Source of the DNA: CAJCIY01 sp964245825
Lineage (GTDB): Bacteria > Actinomycetota > Actinomycetes > Mycobacteriales > CAJCIY01
DNA: 64,000 bases
Assembly (NCBI GenBank): GCA_964245825.1
Contig: CAXTNT010000001.1
Coordinates: forward strand, 124,001-188,000
Direction of reading: 5' to 3'
A program made the translations under genes and the position numbers. Shown in pieces: positions 26,466-35,215 of the stretch. The notes below the pieces were generated by a model. That model had not been told where the DNA came from, did not search any database, and saw only the letters and a list, made by a program, of their open reading frames with translations. Numbering within the stretch: the first letter of the stretch is position 1; each line of letters begins with the position of its first letter.

Positions 26466-26617
26466 GCGGTCTCCTCCGTGCAGGCTTTGCTCGAGCGCAC
26501 GGTACGCCTGGCGGGGGCCGGATCACGCTCGACCCGACGACCGGAGCCAACTTTTCCTGCGAAGGAGACCGCGGGGCCCGAGCGTCTCATCCGGTGAGGG
26601 ACGCGAGGGAGGTGCGG
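26466..26617. promoter_or_regulatory. Divergent control region, sigma factor/hopanoid operon
   Basis: These ~150 bases hold the ribosome sites GGAGGAG (minus) and GAGGGAGG (26605-26612, plus). A short AT-rich patch (AACTTTTCC) is unusual for this DNA and is the best place for a promoter. No convincing -35/-10 pair could be assigned on either strand. Confidence 0.4.
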
Positions 26618-27490
26618 ATGGCCCAGGCCCCCACGGCGAGTGCGGCCGAGCAGTGGCTCCGCGCCGCCGACCGCCGCGCGCTCGACCGTCGGGCCCGCGC
26701 CGAGAACTTCCCCGTCGCCTCCCTGCTCTTCCCTCGCCTGCTCCGTCCCGACGTCGCGGCGGTCTACGCCGTGGCGCGGCTGATCGACGAGGCCGGGGAC
26801 ACCGCCCCCGGCGACCGGCTGGCCGTGCTCGACGCCCTGGAGGCAGACCTGCTGCGCCTCCCCGACGCGCGGCTGCCGGTGCTCGCGTCCCTGGCGCCCG
26901 CGGTGCGCCGCGGCCTGCCGGTCGAGCCCTTCCGGGACCTGGTCGGCGCCAACCGCCTCGACCAGCGCCGGACCGCGTACGCGAACCGGGCCGAGCTGCG
27001 CGACTACTGCCGGCTGTCGGCCGAGCCCGTCGGCCGGATCGTGCTGGCGCTGTTCGGTCTCGCGACGCCGGAGCGGCTCGCCTGGTCGGACGAGGTCTGC
27101 GCCGGCCTCCAGATCGCCGAGCACCTGCAGGACGTCGGCGAGGACCTGGCTGCCGGCCGGGTCTACCTGCCTGCCGACGCGATGGGCCGGCACGGCATCG
27201 ACGCCACCGTGCTCGCGGCGGTGGCCGACGGCAGCGCCGGGGCAGCGGACCGCGCGTCCGTCGCCGCGCTGCTGGCCGGCCAGGCCGACTGGGCGCGGCA
27301 GCTGCTCGCCCACGGCCGCCCACTCGTCAGCTCGCTGCGTGGTCGCCCCCGCCTCGTGGTCGCCGCCTTCGTCGCCGGCGGTCAGGCCGCGCTCGACGCT
27401 GTGCTCGGCGCCGGTGCGGACGCGGTCACCACCACCCCGCGGCCGCGCCGCTCGCGGGCGCTGCTGCGCTTCGGGCAGGTCGTGCGATGA
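26618..27490 (+). CDS. hpnC: Squalene synthase HpnC (hydroxysqualene-forming partner)
   Basis: This 290-residue member of the trans-isoprenyl diphosphate (squalene/phytoene) synthase family starts at ATG with GAGGGAGG 5 bases before it. Family marks are RLIDEAGD and QIAEHLQDVGEDLAAGRVYLP, the two Asp-rich metal sites. In the three-enzyme bacterial route HpnC converts presqualene diphosphate to hydroxysqualene. As first gene of seven coupled genes it opens the squalene branch. It overlaps hpnD by 4 bases (ATGA). It could be confused with phytoene synthase, but the neighbours settle it. Confidence 0.95.
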   Translation: MAQAPTASAAEQWLRAADRRALDRRARAENFPVASLLFPRLLRPDVAAVYAVARLIDEAGDTAPGDRLAVLDALEADLLRLPDARLPVLASLAPAVRRGLPVEPFRDLVGANRLDQRRTAYANRAELRDYCRLSAEPVGRIVLALFGLATPERLAWSDEVCAGLQIAEHLQDVGEDLAAGRVYLPADAMGRHGIDATVLAAVADGSAGAADRASVAALLAGQADWARQLLAHGRPLVSSLRGRPRLVVAAFVAGGQAALDAVLGAGADAVTTTPRPRRSRALLRFGQVVR

Positions 27491-28353
27491 CCGCTGTGCT
27501 CGACCCGACCGTCGCCGACGCGTACCGGGTGTGCGAGCGGGTGACCCGTGAGCAGGCCCGCAACTTCTCGTACGGCATCCGGCTGCTGCCCGGGGACAAG
27601 CGACGCGCGCTGTCGGCGGTCTACGCGCTCGCCCGCCGGATCGACGACATCGGCGACGGGGCCCTGCCCGCCGCGCAGAAGCTGGCGGACCTGGCGGCGG
27701 TCCGCGCGGCGGTCACCGCCGGTGCCACCGACGAGCCCGTGCTGGCCGCGGTCGCCGACGCCGCGCGGCGGTTCCCGGTGCCGCTCGCGGCCTTCGGCGA
27801 GCTGGTCGACGGCGTCGAGATGGACGTGCTGGGCACCTCGTACGAGACGTTCGAGGAGCTGGTCGGCTACTGCCGCCTGGTGGCGGGGACCGTCGGCCGG
27901 CTCTGCCTCGGTGTCTACGGCGCACCCGACCTGGCGCGCGCGTCCCGGCTCGCCGACGACCTGGGCGTCGCGCTGCAGCAGACCAACGTCCTGCGCGACC
28001 TGCGCGAGGACCTGCTCGGCGGGCGGGTCTACCTGCCCGCGGCCGAGCTGCGCGCTGCCGGAGTGACGCTCGCGGTCGAGGACGGCGTGCTCGGCGGTCC
28101 GCGCGACGCGTTGCTCGCGCTGGTCCGGGCCGGCGCCGAACGGGCCCGCAGCTGGTACGCGGGCAGCCTGCCGTTGCTGGCCATGCTCGACCGGCGCAGC
28201 GCTGCCTGCACCGCGGCGATGGCCGGGATCTACGCGCGGCTGAACGACCGCATCGCCGCCGACCCCGCCGCGGTCACCACCGGGCGCCTCTCGCTGCCCG
28301 GCCGGGCCAAGGCCGGCGTGGCCGCCCGGGCGCTGCTCACGGGCCGCACGTGA
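27487..28353 (+). CDS. hpnD: Presqualene diphosphate synthase HpnD
   Basis: This 288-residue enzyme joins two farnesyl diphosphates to presqualene diphosphate. Both Asp-rich motifs are clear: ALARRIDDIGDG and QTNVLRDLREDLLGGRVYLP. SYGIRLLPGDKRRALSAVYAL is typical of HpnD. It is paralogous to the preceding gene, as in all hpnCDE sets. Its ATG overlaps the hpnC stop and its TGA overlaps the GTG of hpnE, so ribosomes probably pass from gene to gene. Confidence 0.96.
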   Translation: MTAVLDPTVADAYRVCERVTREQARNFSYGIRLLPGDKRRALSAVYALARRIDDIGDGALPAAQKLADLAAVRAAVTAGATDEPVLAAVADAARRFPVPLAAFGELVDGVEMDVLGTSYETFEELVGYCRLVAGTVGRLCLGVYGAPDLARASRLADDLGVALQQTNVLRDLREDLLGGRVYLPAAELRAAGVTLAVEDGVLGGPRDALLALVRAGAERARSWYAGSLPLLAMLDRRSAACTAAMAGIYARLNDRIAADPAAVTTGRLSLPGRAKAGVAARALLTGRT

Positions 28354-29666
28354 GCCGCGTCGTCGTGGTCGGGGGTGGGCTCGCCGGCCTCACCGCCGCG
28401 CTGGACCTCGCCGACGCCGGCTGCGCGGTGACGCTGCTCGAGGCCCGTCCGCGGCTGGGTGGTCTGACCTCCTCCTTCCGCCGCGGCGAGCTGACGGTGG
28501 ACACCGGGCAGCACGTGTTCCTGCGCTGCTGCACCGCGTACCTCGACCTGCTCGAACGGCTGGGCGTCCGCGGTGACGTGGTGCTCCAGGACCGGCTGGA
28601 CATCCCGGTCTCCCGGCGCGGGCGGCGGACGAGGCTGCGCCGCGCCGACCTCCCGGTGCCGCTGCACCTCGCCGGTGGCCTGCTGCGCTACCTCGGCCCG
28701 CTGGGCGCGCTGCGCGCGGCGCCCGCGGCGCTGGCCCTGGCCCGGTTGGACGACCGGGCGCCCGCCGTGGACGCGCAGACCTTCGGCGGCTGGCTGACCC
28801 GCCACGGCCAGTCCCGCCGTACGGTCGAGTCCCTCTGGTCGCTGCTCACCGTCGCGACCCTCAACGCCGATCCCGCCGACGCGTCGCTGGCGCTGGCCGC
28901 CAAGGTGGTGCGTACCGGCCTGTTCGAGACCCGCGGCGGCGCAGACCTCGGCTGGTCCGCGGTGCCGCTGAGCGTGCTGCACGGCGACGCGTTCGCCCGC
29001 GCCCTGGCGGGCCGGGCACAGGTGCTGACCGGCGCCAAGGTCACCGCCATCGACGCCGACCTCACCGTGACCACGACCGACGGCCGCCACCACGCCGACG
29101 CCGTCGTCCTCGCGGTGCCGCCCGCGGTGGCCGCCGGGCTGGCCCCGGCCCGGGCCGGGCTCGACACCGCGGCGCTGGCGGGCCTCGGCTCCAGCCCGAT
29201 CGTGAACGTGCACGTCTGTTACGACCGGCCGGTGCTCGACGTGCCGCTGCTGGCGGTGCCCGACTCGCCGCTGCAGTGGGTGTTCGACCGCACCGGCTCG
29301 AGCGGGGCCACCACCGGCCAGTATGTTGCGGTGTCGCTGTCTGCCGCCGACGGCTGGGCGGGCCGGCGTACCGCGCAGGTGCTGGCCGCGCTGCTCCCGG
29401 AGCTGGCCCGGGTGCTGCCCGCCGCCGGCCACGCCGTCGTCCGGCAGGCGTTCGTCACGCGCGAGCCGCACGCCACGTTCCGCCAGGTCGCCGGCTCCGC
29501 GGCGCACCGTCCGGGGCCGGTGACCGCCCTGCCCGGTCTGGTGCTGGCTGGCGCCTGGACCGACACGGGCTGGCCCGCGACCATGGAGGGCGCCGTGCGC
29601 AGCGGCCGTTCCGCCGCCGCCGCGGCGCTGTCCGGTGCACGGACGCCGCTGGCGGTGGCGTCGTGA
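28350..29666 (+). CDS. hpnE: Hydroxysqualene dehydroxylase HpnE
   Basis: This 438-residue FAD enzyme of the amine oxidase/desaturase superfamily begins VVVVGGGLAGLTAALDLADAG, a dinucleotide fold placed right at the N-terminus. GGLTSSFRRGELTVDTGQHVF follows, and the C-terminal LAGAWTDTGWPATMEGAVRSG closes the FAD site, typical of HpnE. It reduces hydroxysqualene to squalene, completing the three-step route. GTG start, 4-base overlaps at both ends. Confidence 0.96.
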   Translation: MSRVVVVGGGLAGLTAALDLADAGCAVTLLEARPRLGGLTSSFRRGELTVDTGQHVFLRCCTAYLDLLERLGVRGDVVLQDRLDIPVSRRGRRTRLRRADLPVPLHLAGGLLRYLGPLGALRAAPAALALARLDDRAPAVDAQTFGGWLTRHGQSRRTVESLWSLLTVATLNADPADASLALAAKVVRTGLFETRGGADLGWSAVPLSVLHGDAFARALAGRAQVLTGAKVTAIDADLTVTTTDGRHHADAVVLAVPPAVAAGLAPARAGLDTAALAGLGSSPIVNVHVCYDRPVLDVPLLAVPDSPLQWVFDRTGSSGATTGQYVAVSLSAADGWAGRRTAQVLAALLPELARVLPAAGHAVVRQAFVTREPHATFRQVAGSAAHRPGPVTALPGLVLAGAWTDTGWPATMEGAVRSGRSAAAAALSGARTPLAVAS

Positions 29667-30637
29667 CCGTGATGATGCCCTCGTCGGTCGAACGGACCCG
29701 GCTGCTGGTGGAGCCGGCACTGCGCTCCGCGGTCGGCCGGCTGCACCCCTCGCTGGCTCGGGTGGCGGCCTACCACCGCGGCTGGGTGGACGCCGAGGGC
29801 CACGACACCGACACCGGTGGCGGCAAGGCACTGCGGCCCGCGCTGGCGCTGGTCGGCGCCGGGGCCGTGCGGGCCGACGTGGCGATCGCGGTGCCGGCCG
29901 CCGTCGCCGTCGAACTCGTGCACGACTTCTCGCTGCTGCACGACGACCTCATGGACGGCGACGCCGAGCGCCGGCACCGCCCGACCGCGTGGAGCGTCTT
30001 CGGGACCGCCCGCGCGCTGCTCGCCGGTGACGGCCTGCTGGCCGTGGCGTACGGCATGCTCGAGAGCCCGGTGGCGCAACGGATCCTGGCCGACGCGGTG
30101 GACCGCCTGGTGGCCGGCCAGGCCGATGACCTCGATTTCGAGAGCCGCATCGACGTGACCTACGCCGACTACCTGGCGATGTCCGCAGGCAAGACCGGCG
30201 CACTGCTCGGAGCGGCCGCGTGCCTCGGCGCGGCGCTCGGCGGCGGGACCGCCGGGCAGATCGCCGCGCTCGCCGCGTACGGCGAGGAGCTGGGCCTGGC
30301 GTTCCAGTTGGTCGACGACCTCCTCGGCGTCTGGGGCGACCCGGCGGTCACGGGAAAGCCGGTGCTCTCCGACCTCCGCTCGCGCAAGAAGTCGGCGCCG
30401 GTCGTGCTCGCGGCAGCCGAGAGCGCGGCCGTGCGCGCGTGGCTGGCCGGGCAGGACGCGGACCTCGAGCAGACCGCCCGGCTCATCGAGGCGACCGGCG
30501 CCCGCGAGCATGTCCGGGCCGAGGTGGCGGTCCACGTGGCCCTCGCCGGCCGCGCCCTCGTCGGTGCCGACCTCGAGCCGACCGCGGTGGACGAGTTGCT
30601 GCGGACCGCCGAGTACGTGACGGGGCGGGACCGATGA
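29663..30637 (+). CDS. Polyprenyl (farnesyl/geranylgeranyl) diphosphate synthase
   Basis: This 324-residue all-helical prenyltransferase has the first Asp-rich motif LLHDDLMDGDAERR and the second QLVDDLLGVWGD, with GGGKALRPALAL near the start. It joins isopentenyl units to allylic diphosphates. In this operon farnesyl diphosphate for HpnD is the obvious product, but the residues before the first motif (FSLLH) do not fix chain length with certainty. GTG start overlapping hpnE and ATGA overlap with shc show tight coupling. Confidence 0.93.
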   Translation: MTVMMPSSVERTRLLVEPALRSAVGRLHPSLARVAAYHRGWVDAEGHDTDTGGGKALRPALALVGAGAVRADVAIAVPAAVAVELVHDFSLLHDDLMDGDAERRHRPTAWSVFGTARALLAGDGLLAVAYGMLESPVAQRILADAVDRLVAGQADDLDFESRIDVTYADYLAMSAGKTGALLGAAACLGAALGGGTAGQIAALAAYGEELGLAFQLVDDLLGVWGDPAVTGKPVLSDLRSRKKSAPVVLAAAESAAVRAWLAGQDADLEQTARLIEATGAREHVRAEVAVHVALAGRALVGADLEPTAVDELLRTAEYVTGRDR

Positions 30638-32514
30638 CCGCGGTCATCCCGGACTCGCTCGCCGTGGCCCGCGCCGCCGCGGAGCGGGCCGCCGACCACC
30701 TGCGTTCGCTGCAGTCCCCGGCGGGCTGGTGGAAGGGCGAGCTCGAGACCAACGTGACCATGGACGCCGAGGACCTGCTCATGCGGGAGTTCCTCGGCAT
30801 CCGTACCGCCAGTCAGACCGATGCCAGTGCCCGCTGGATCCGGTCGCGACAGCAGTCCGACGGCTCCTGGAACACCTTCTTCGGTGGGCCGGGAGACCTG
30901 TCCACGACCGTCGAGGCCTGGGTCGCGCTGCGGCTGGCCGGTGACGACCCGGCGGCACCGCACATGCGTGCTGCGGCCGGGTTCGCCTGCGCCGCAGGCG
31001 GAGTGGCGGCGAGCCGGGTGTTCACCCGCTTCTGGCTGGCGCTGTTCGGCCTGTGGGCCTGGGACGACGTCCCGGTGGTCCCCCCCGAGGTGGTGCTGCT
31101 GCCGGGCTGGCTGCCGCTCGCGCTGGAGCACTGGGGCTGCTGGGCACGGCAGACCGTCGTGCCGCTGTCGGTGGTGTCGGCGTACCGGCCGCGCCGGCCG
31201 ATCGGGTTCGACATCGCCGAGTTGGTCATCGACGCCCCGCGCCCCGCGACGGCGTCCTGGCGGTCCGTGACGGGTGCGTTCCAGCGCCTCGACACGGTCC
31301 TGCACGCGTACGAACGGCTCCCGTGGAAGCCGGTGCGCCGCCAGGCTGTGCGCAGCGCCGTCCGCTGGGTGCGCGAGCGGCAGGAGGCGGACGGCTCGTG
31401 GGGTGGCATCCAGCCGCCGTGGGTCTACTCGGTGCTCGCGCTGCACCTGGCCGGCGCGGGGCTCGACGACCCGGCGGTCGCCCTGGCACTGCGCGGCCTG
31501 GACCGCTTCACCGTGCTCGAGCTCTTGCCCGACGGGCCGGTCCGGCGGATCGAGGCCTGCCAGTCGCCGGTCTGGGACACCGGTCTGGCGGCCATCGCCC
31601 TCGCCGACGCCGGAGCCAAGCCCGATGACCCGGCGATCGTCGCGGCCGCCGACTGGCTCGGGGTCGAGGAGGTGCGCGTCGCGGGCGACTGGGCCGTGCG
31701 CCGACCTGGGCTGGCGCCGGGCGGTTGGTCGTTCGAGTTCGACAACGACCTCTACCCCGACGTCGACGACACCGCCGAGGTGGTGCTCGCCCTGCGCCGC
31801 GCCGAGTCCCCGGACGAGGCGGCGATTGAGCGGGCGGTGGCCTGGTGTGTCGGGATGCAGAGTGCGGACGGCGGCTGGGGAGCCTTCGACGCCGACCAGA
31901 GCTGCGGCCTGCCGACGCGGCTGCCGTTCTGTGACTTCGGCGAGGTGGTCGACCCGCCCAGCGCGGACGTCACCGCGCACGTGGTGGAGATGCTGGCGTA
32001 CGAAGGTCTGGCCGAGGGCGACGCGGCGCGGCGCGGCGTGGCCTGGCTGCTCGACCACCAGGAACCGGGCGGATCGTGGTTCGGCCGCTGGGGTGTCAAC
32101 CACCTGTACGGCACCGGCGCCGTCGTGCCGGCCCTGGTGGCGGCCGGTGTCGACCCGTCGTGCGCGCCGATCCGGCGGGCCGTCGACTGGCTGGTGGCCC
32201 ACCAGCAGGCCGATGGCGGGTGGGGCGAGGACATCCGCTCGTACCGGGACGAGGCCTGGGTCGGCCGCGGCACGGCGACCGCGTCGCAGACCGCCTGGGC
32301 GCTGCTCGCGCTCCTCGCTGCCGGCGGTGCGCAGGAGGCGGTCGAGCGCGGCGTCGCCTGGCTGACCGAGACCCAGCGGGCCGACGGCAGCTGGGACGAG
32401 CCGGAGTTCACCGGTACGGGCTTCCCGGGCGACTTCTCCATCAACTACCACCTGTACCGGCTGGTCTTCCCGCTGACCGCCCTGGGCCGATACGTCCGAG
32501 CGGTCACGCCGTGA
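30634..32514 (+). CDS. shc: Squalene-hopene cyclase
   Basis: This 626-residue membrane-associated cyclase folds squalene into hopene/hopanol. The protonating motif DVDD (DXDD) sits in YPDVDDTAEVVLAL. Several QW repeats are visible, for example QQSDGSWNTF, QEADGSWGG, QSADGGWGAF and QADGGWGED. The family segment GRWGVNHLYGTGAVVPAL is present. Length is normal (~630-680). It is the fifth gene in the operon, coupled on both sides by 4-base overlaps. All catalytic features are in place, so the strain should make hopanoids. Confidence 0.97.
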   Translation: MTAVIPDSLAVARAAAERAADHLRSLQSPAGWWKGELETNVTMDAEDLLMREFLGIRTASQTDASARWIRSRQQSDGSWNTFFGGPGDLSTTVEAWVALRLAGDDPAAPHMRAAAGFACAAGGVAASRVFTRFWLALFGLWAWDDVPVVPPEVVLLPGWLPLALEHWGCWARQTVVPLSVVSAYRPRRPIGFDIAELVIDAPRPATASWRSVTGAFQRLDTVLHAYERLPWKPVRRQAVRSAVRWVRERQEADGSWGGIQPPWVYSVLALHLAGAGLDDPAVALALRGLDRFTVLELLPDGPVRRIEACQSPVWDTGLAAIALADAGAKPDDPAIVAAADWLGVEEVRVAGDWAVRRPGLAPGGWSFEFDNDLYPDVDDTAEVVLALRRAESPDEAAIERAVAWCVGMQSADGGWGAFDADQSCGLPTRLPFCDFGEVVDPPSADVTAHVVEMLAYEGLAEGDAARRGVAWLLDHQEPGGSWFGRWGVNHLYGTGAVVPALVAAGVDPSCAPIRRAVDWLVAHQQADGGWGEDIRSYRDEAWVGRGTATASQTAWALLALLAAGGAQEAVERGVAWLTETQRADGSWDEPEFTGTGFPGDFSINYHLYRLVFPLTALGRYVRAVTP

Positions 32515-33995
32515 CGCGGGTGATCGCCGCGCCGCTCGGCGTCGAGGCCCGGGCGGTGCGCGGCGGGCTGTCCCGCCGCACCACGATCGTCCGCACCGGT
32601 GCCGGGCCGCGCCCGGCCCACCCGGTGACCGGGGCGGACGCGCTCGTGGTGGCAGGTGTCTGCGGCGCCCTGACTGACGCCCTCCGGCCCGGGGACGTCC
32701 TGGTGGCCAGCGAGGTGCGCTCCGAGGACGGCGTCACCCGGTCGCTGCCCGGCGGCGTGCTGCTGGCCGGTGCGCTGCGGCGGGCCGGCCACCGCGTCCA
32801 CCTGGGCCCACTGCTGTCGACCGCCCGACTGGTGCACGGTCGGTCCGCGCGCCGGCGCCTCGCCGCCACCGGCGCGCTGGCGGTCGACCTGGAGACCGCG
32901 CCCCTGCTCGACGCGGCCGGAACCGCTGCGGCGCAGGCGGTGCGGGTCGTCGTCGACACCCCCACGCACCCGCTGCTGCGGCCCCAGACGGTGTCGGCCG
33001 GGGTGCGGGCGCTGCGCACGCTCACGGCGATCACCCCGGTGCTGGAGGACTGGCTCGCCACGGTCGCGCCCCGGCAGGTCGTGCTCGCCTCGCCGCGGTC
33101 GTTCTGCGCCGGGGTGGAGCGGGCCATCGCCACGGTGGAACGCGCCCTCGAGCGCACGGACGGGCCGGTCTTCGTACGCCGGCAGATCGTGCACAACACG
33201 CACGTCGTCGCCGGCCTCGAGGCGCGGGGGGCGGTCTTCGTGCAGGAACTCGACGAGGTGCCGGCCCGGGCGACCGTGGTGCTCAGCGCCCACGGGGTCT
33301 CCCCGGCCGTGCGGGCCGAGGCGGCCCGCCGCGACCTGACGACCCTCGACGCGACCTGCCCGCTCGTCGCCAAGGTGCACGTCGAGGCCCGCCGGGCGGC
33401 AGAAGCCGGGCGATCGGTCGTCCTCATCGGCCACGCCGAGCACGAGGAGGTCGAGGGGACCGTCGGGGAGGCGCCGGGGGCCCTCGTCGTGGCCGACGTC
33501 GCCGCGGTCGAGCAGCTCGAGGTGCCCGATCCGGCGCGGCTGTCGTACCTGATGCAGACGACCCTCGCCGTCGACGAGGCCACCGAGGTCGCCCAGGCGC
33601 TGGTCCGCCGCTTCCCGGCGGCGGAGGGCCCGGTGACCGAGGACATCTGCTACGCCACGAGCAACCGGCAGGACGCGGTCCGGCGGGTCGCCGCCCAGAC
33701 CGATCTGCTGCTGGTGGTCGGCTCCGCCAACTCCTCCAACTCGCGCCGGCTCGTCGAGGTCGCCGAGCGGCTCGGGACGACCGGCCGGCTGGTCGAGGAC
33801 GCCGGCGACGTCGAGCTCGCCGACCTGGCCCGGGCCCGGGCCATCGGCGTCACCGCAGGGGCCTCGGCCCCGCCCACACTCGTCGACGAGCTGGTCGCCG
33901 CCCTGCGCGGTCTCGGTCCCGTCGACGTTCGTGAGGTCCTCGTCACCCAGGAGGACCGCACGTTCGAGCTACCCAGAGAGGTGCGTCCATCGTGA
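32511..33995 (+). CDS. HpnG-like phosphorylase fused to HMBPP reductase IspH
   Basis: This 494-residue protein has two parts. Residues 1-~175 resemble the hopanoid-associated nucleoside phosphorylase HpnG, with VVAGVCGALTDALRPGDVLVASEV and GALAVDLETAPLL; HpnG removes adenine from adenosylhopane. Residues ~180-494 are a full IspH, with its three iron-sulphur cysteines C199 (SFCAGVERA), C283 (DATCPLVAKVH) and C380 (DICYATSNRQ), plus QIVHNTHVV and SAHGVSP. IspH makes the C5 units IPP and DMAPP in the last MEP step. The GTG start overlaps shc by 4 bases and a GTG-type overlap leads into hpnH. The phosphorylase half is shorter than free HpnG (~210-250), so its activity is less sure. Confidence 0.9.
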   Translation: MTRVIAAPLGVEARAVRGGLSRRTTIVRTGAGPRPAHPVTGADALVVAGVCGALTDALRPGDVLVASEVRSEDGVTRSLPGGVLLAGALRRAGHRVHLGPLLSTARLVHGRSARRRLAATGALAVDLETAPLLDAAGTAAAQAVRVVVDTPTHPLLRPQTVSAGVRALRTLTAITPVLEDWLATVAPRQVVLASPRSFCAGVERAIATVERALERTDGPVFVRRQIVHNTHVVAGLEARGAVFVQELDEVPARATVVLSAHGVSPAVRAEAARRDLTTLDATCPLVAKVHVEARRAAEAGRSVVLIGHAEHEEVEGTVGEAPGALVVADVAAVEQLEVPDPARLSYLMQTTLAVDEATEVAQALVRRFPAAEGPVTEDICYATSNRQDAVRRVAAQTDLLLVVGSANSSNSRRLVEVAERLGTTGRLVEDAGDVELADLARARAIGVTAGASAPPTLVDELVAALRGLGPVDVREVLVTQEDRTFELPREVRPS

Positions 33996-34993
33996 CCGTC
34001 CAAATCCGCTACGCCGTCCGAGTCGGTGCCTATGTCGCCAAGCAGAAGCTGCTGGGGCGCAAGAAGTTCCCGATCGTGCTGGAGCTGGAACCGCTCTTCG
34101 CGTGCAACCTCGCGTGCACCGGGTGCGGCAAGATCCAGCACCCCGCGTCCGTGCTCAAGCAGCGCATGTCGGTCGAGGACGCGCTGGCCGCGGTGGCCGA
34201 CTGCGGTGCGCCCGTCGTCGCCATCGCGGGCGGCGAGCCGCTGATGCACCCGCAGATCCACGAGATCGTCGACGCGCTGGTGGCCAAGAAGAAGTTCGTG
34301 CTGCTGTGCACCAACGGCCTGCTGCTCGAGAAGAAGATCGCCAACTTCACGCCGTCGCCGTACTTCACCTGGGTCGTGCACATCGACGGGCTGCGGGAGC
34401 GGCACGACCTCGTGACCGACCGGCAGGGCACGTTCGACCAGGCCATCGCCGCCATCAAGGTGGCCCAGGCCAAGGGCTTCACGGTGGGCACCAACTCGAC
34501 GTTCTTCAACAACGACAGCCCGCAGGACGTCATCGACGTGCTCGACCACCTCAACGACGTGGTCGGCGTCGACCAGATGCAGATCTCGCCGGCGTACGCC
34601 TACGAGAAGGCGCCCGACCAGGAGCACTTCCTCGGCGTCGAGGAGACCCGGGCGATGTTCGCGAAGGCCTTCGGCAGCGGCCGCCGCAAGAAGTGGCGCC
34701 TGAACCACTCGCCGGTCTTCCTCGACTTCCTGGAGGGCAAGAAGGAGCTCGACTGCACCGCGTGGGGCATCCCGAGCTACTCCCTCTTCGGCTGGCAGCG
34801 CCCCTGCTACCTGATGAACGACGGCTACGCCGGCTCGTACCAGGAGCTGGTCGAGACCACCGACTGGGACGCGTACGGCCGAGGCAAGGACCCGCGCTGC
34901 GCCAACTGCATGGCGCACTGCGGGTACGAGCCGAGCGCGGTGCTGGCCACGACGTCCTCCCTGCGGGAGTCGATCCGGGCCGCCGTCAGCTGA
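33992..34993 (+). CDS. hpnH: Adenosyl-hopene transferase HpnH (radical SAM)
   Basis: This 333-residue radical SAM enzyme attaches the adenosyl group to hopene, the first step toward C35 hopanoids. The cluster motif CNLACTGC follows LELEPLFA, as in all HpnH proteins. AIAGGEPLMHP and a C-terminal cysteine set (CANCMAHCGYEPSAV) are also typical. It is the last gene of the operon; its GTG overlaps the fusion gene by 4 bases. The 220 bases after it hold no gene. Later genes such as hpnO, hpnP, ispG or dxs are not in this window. Confidence 0.97.
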   Translation: MTVQIRYAVRVGAYVAKQKLLGRKKFPIVLELEPLFACNLACTGCGKIQHPASVLKQRMSVEDALAAVADCGAPVVAIAGGEPLMHPQIHEIVDALVAKKKFVLLCTNGLLLEKKIANFTPSPYFTWVVHIDGLRERHDLVTDRQGTFDQAIAAIKVAQAKGFTVGTNSTFFNNDSPQDVIDVLDHLNDVVGVDQMQISPAYAYEKAPDQEHFLGVEETRAMFAKAFGSGRRKKWRLNHSPVFLDFLEGKKELDCTAWGIPSYSLFGWQRPCYLMNDGYAGSYQELVETTDWDAYGRGKDPRCANCMAHCGYEPSAVLATTSSLRESIRAAVS

Positions 34994-35215
34994 CCCCCGG
35001 TCGGCACGCGGCGCCAGATCTCGAGCAGCCGACCGGGCGACACCGGAGGCCGGTGGGGTCGTCGGTGTTCACCCGCTCGGCCCAGTCGGGACCGTTGGAG
35101 ACGTTCGCGGCTGCGCCGCGGGGGTGAGGACTGCAGACAGTGATCGGCTGATCCCCTAGCGTGACCACACGGCCCGGACCCGTGCCGAGAAGACGCTTCG
35201 ATCGGGGAGGCACCC

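Noticed and set aside
26540..26600. ECF-type -35/-10 pair (GGA... and CGTC) upstream of hpnC
   Set aside because: Spacing and bases fit poorly on both strands, so I make no claim of a sigma-specific promoter.
26464..28353. 629-codon plus frame over hpnC/hpnD
   Set aside because: Only its end is real (hpnD in frame from 27487). The earlier part is an out-of-frame shadow of hpnC.
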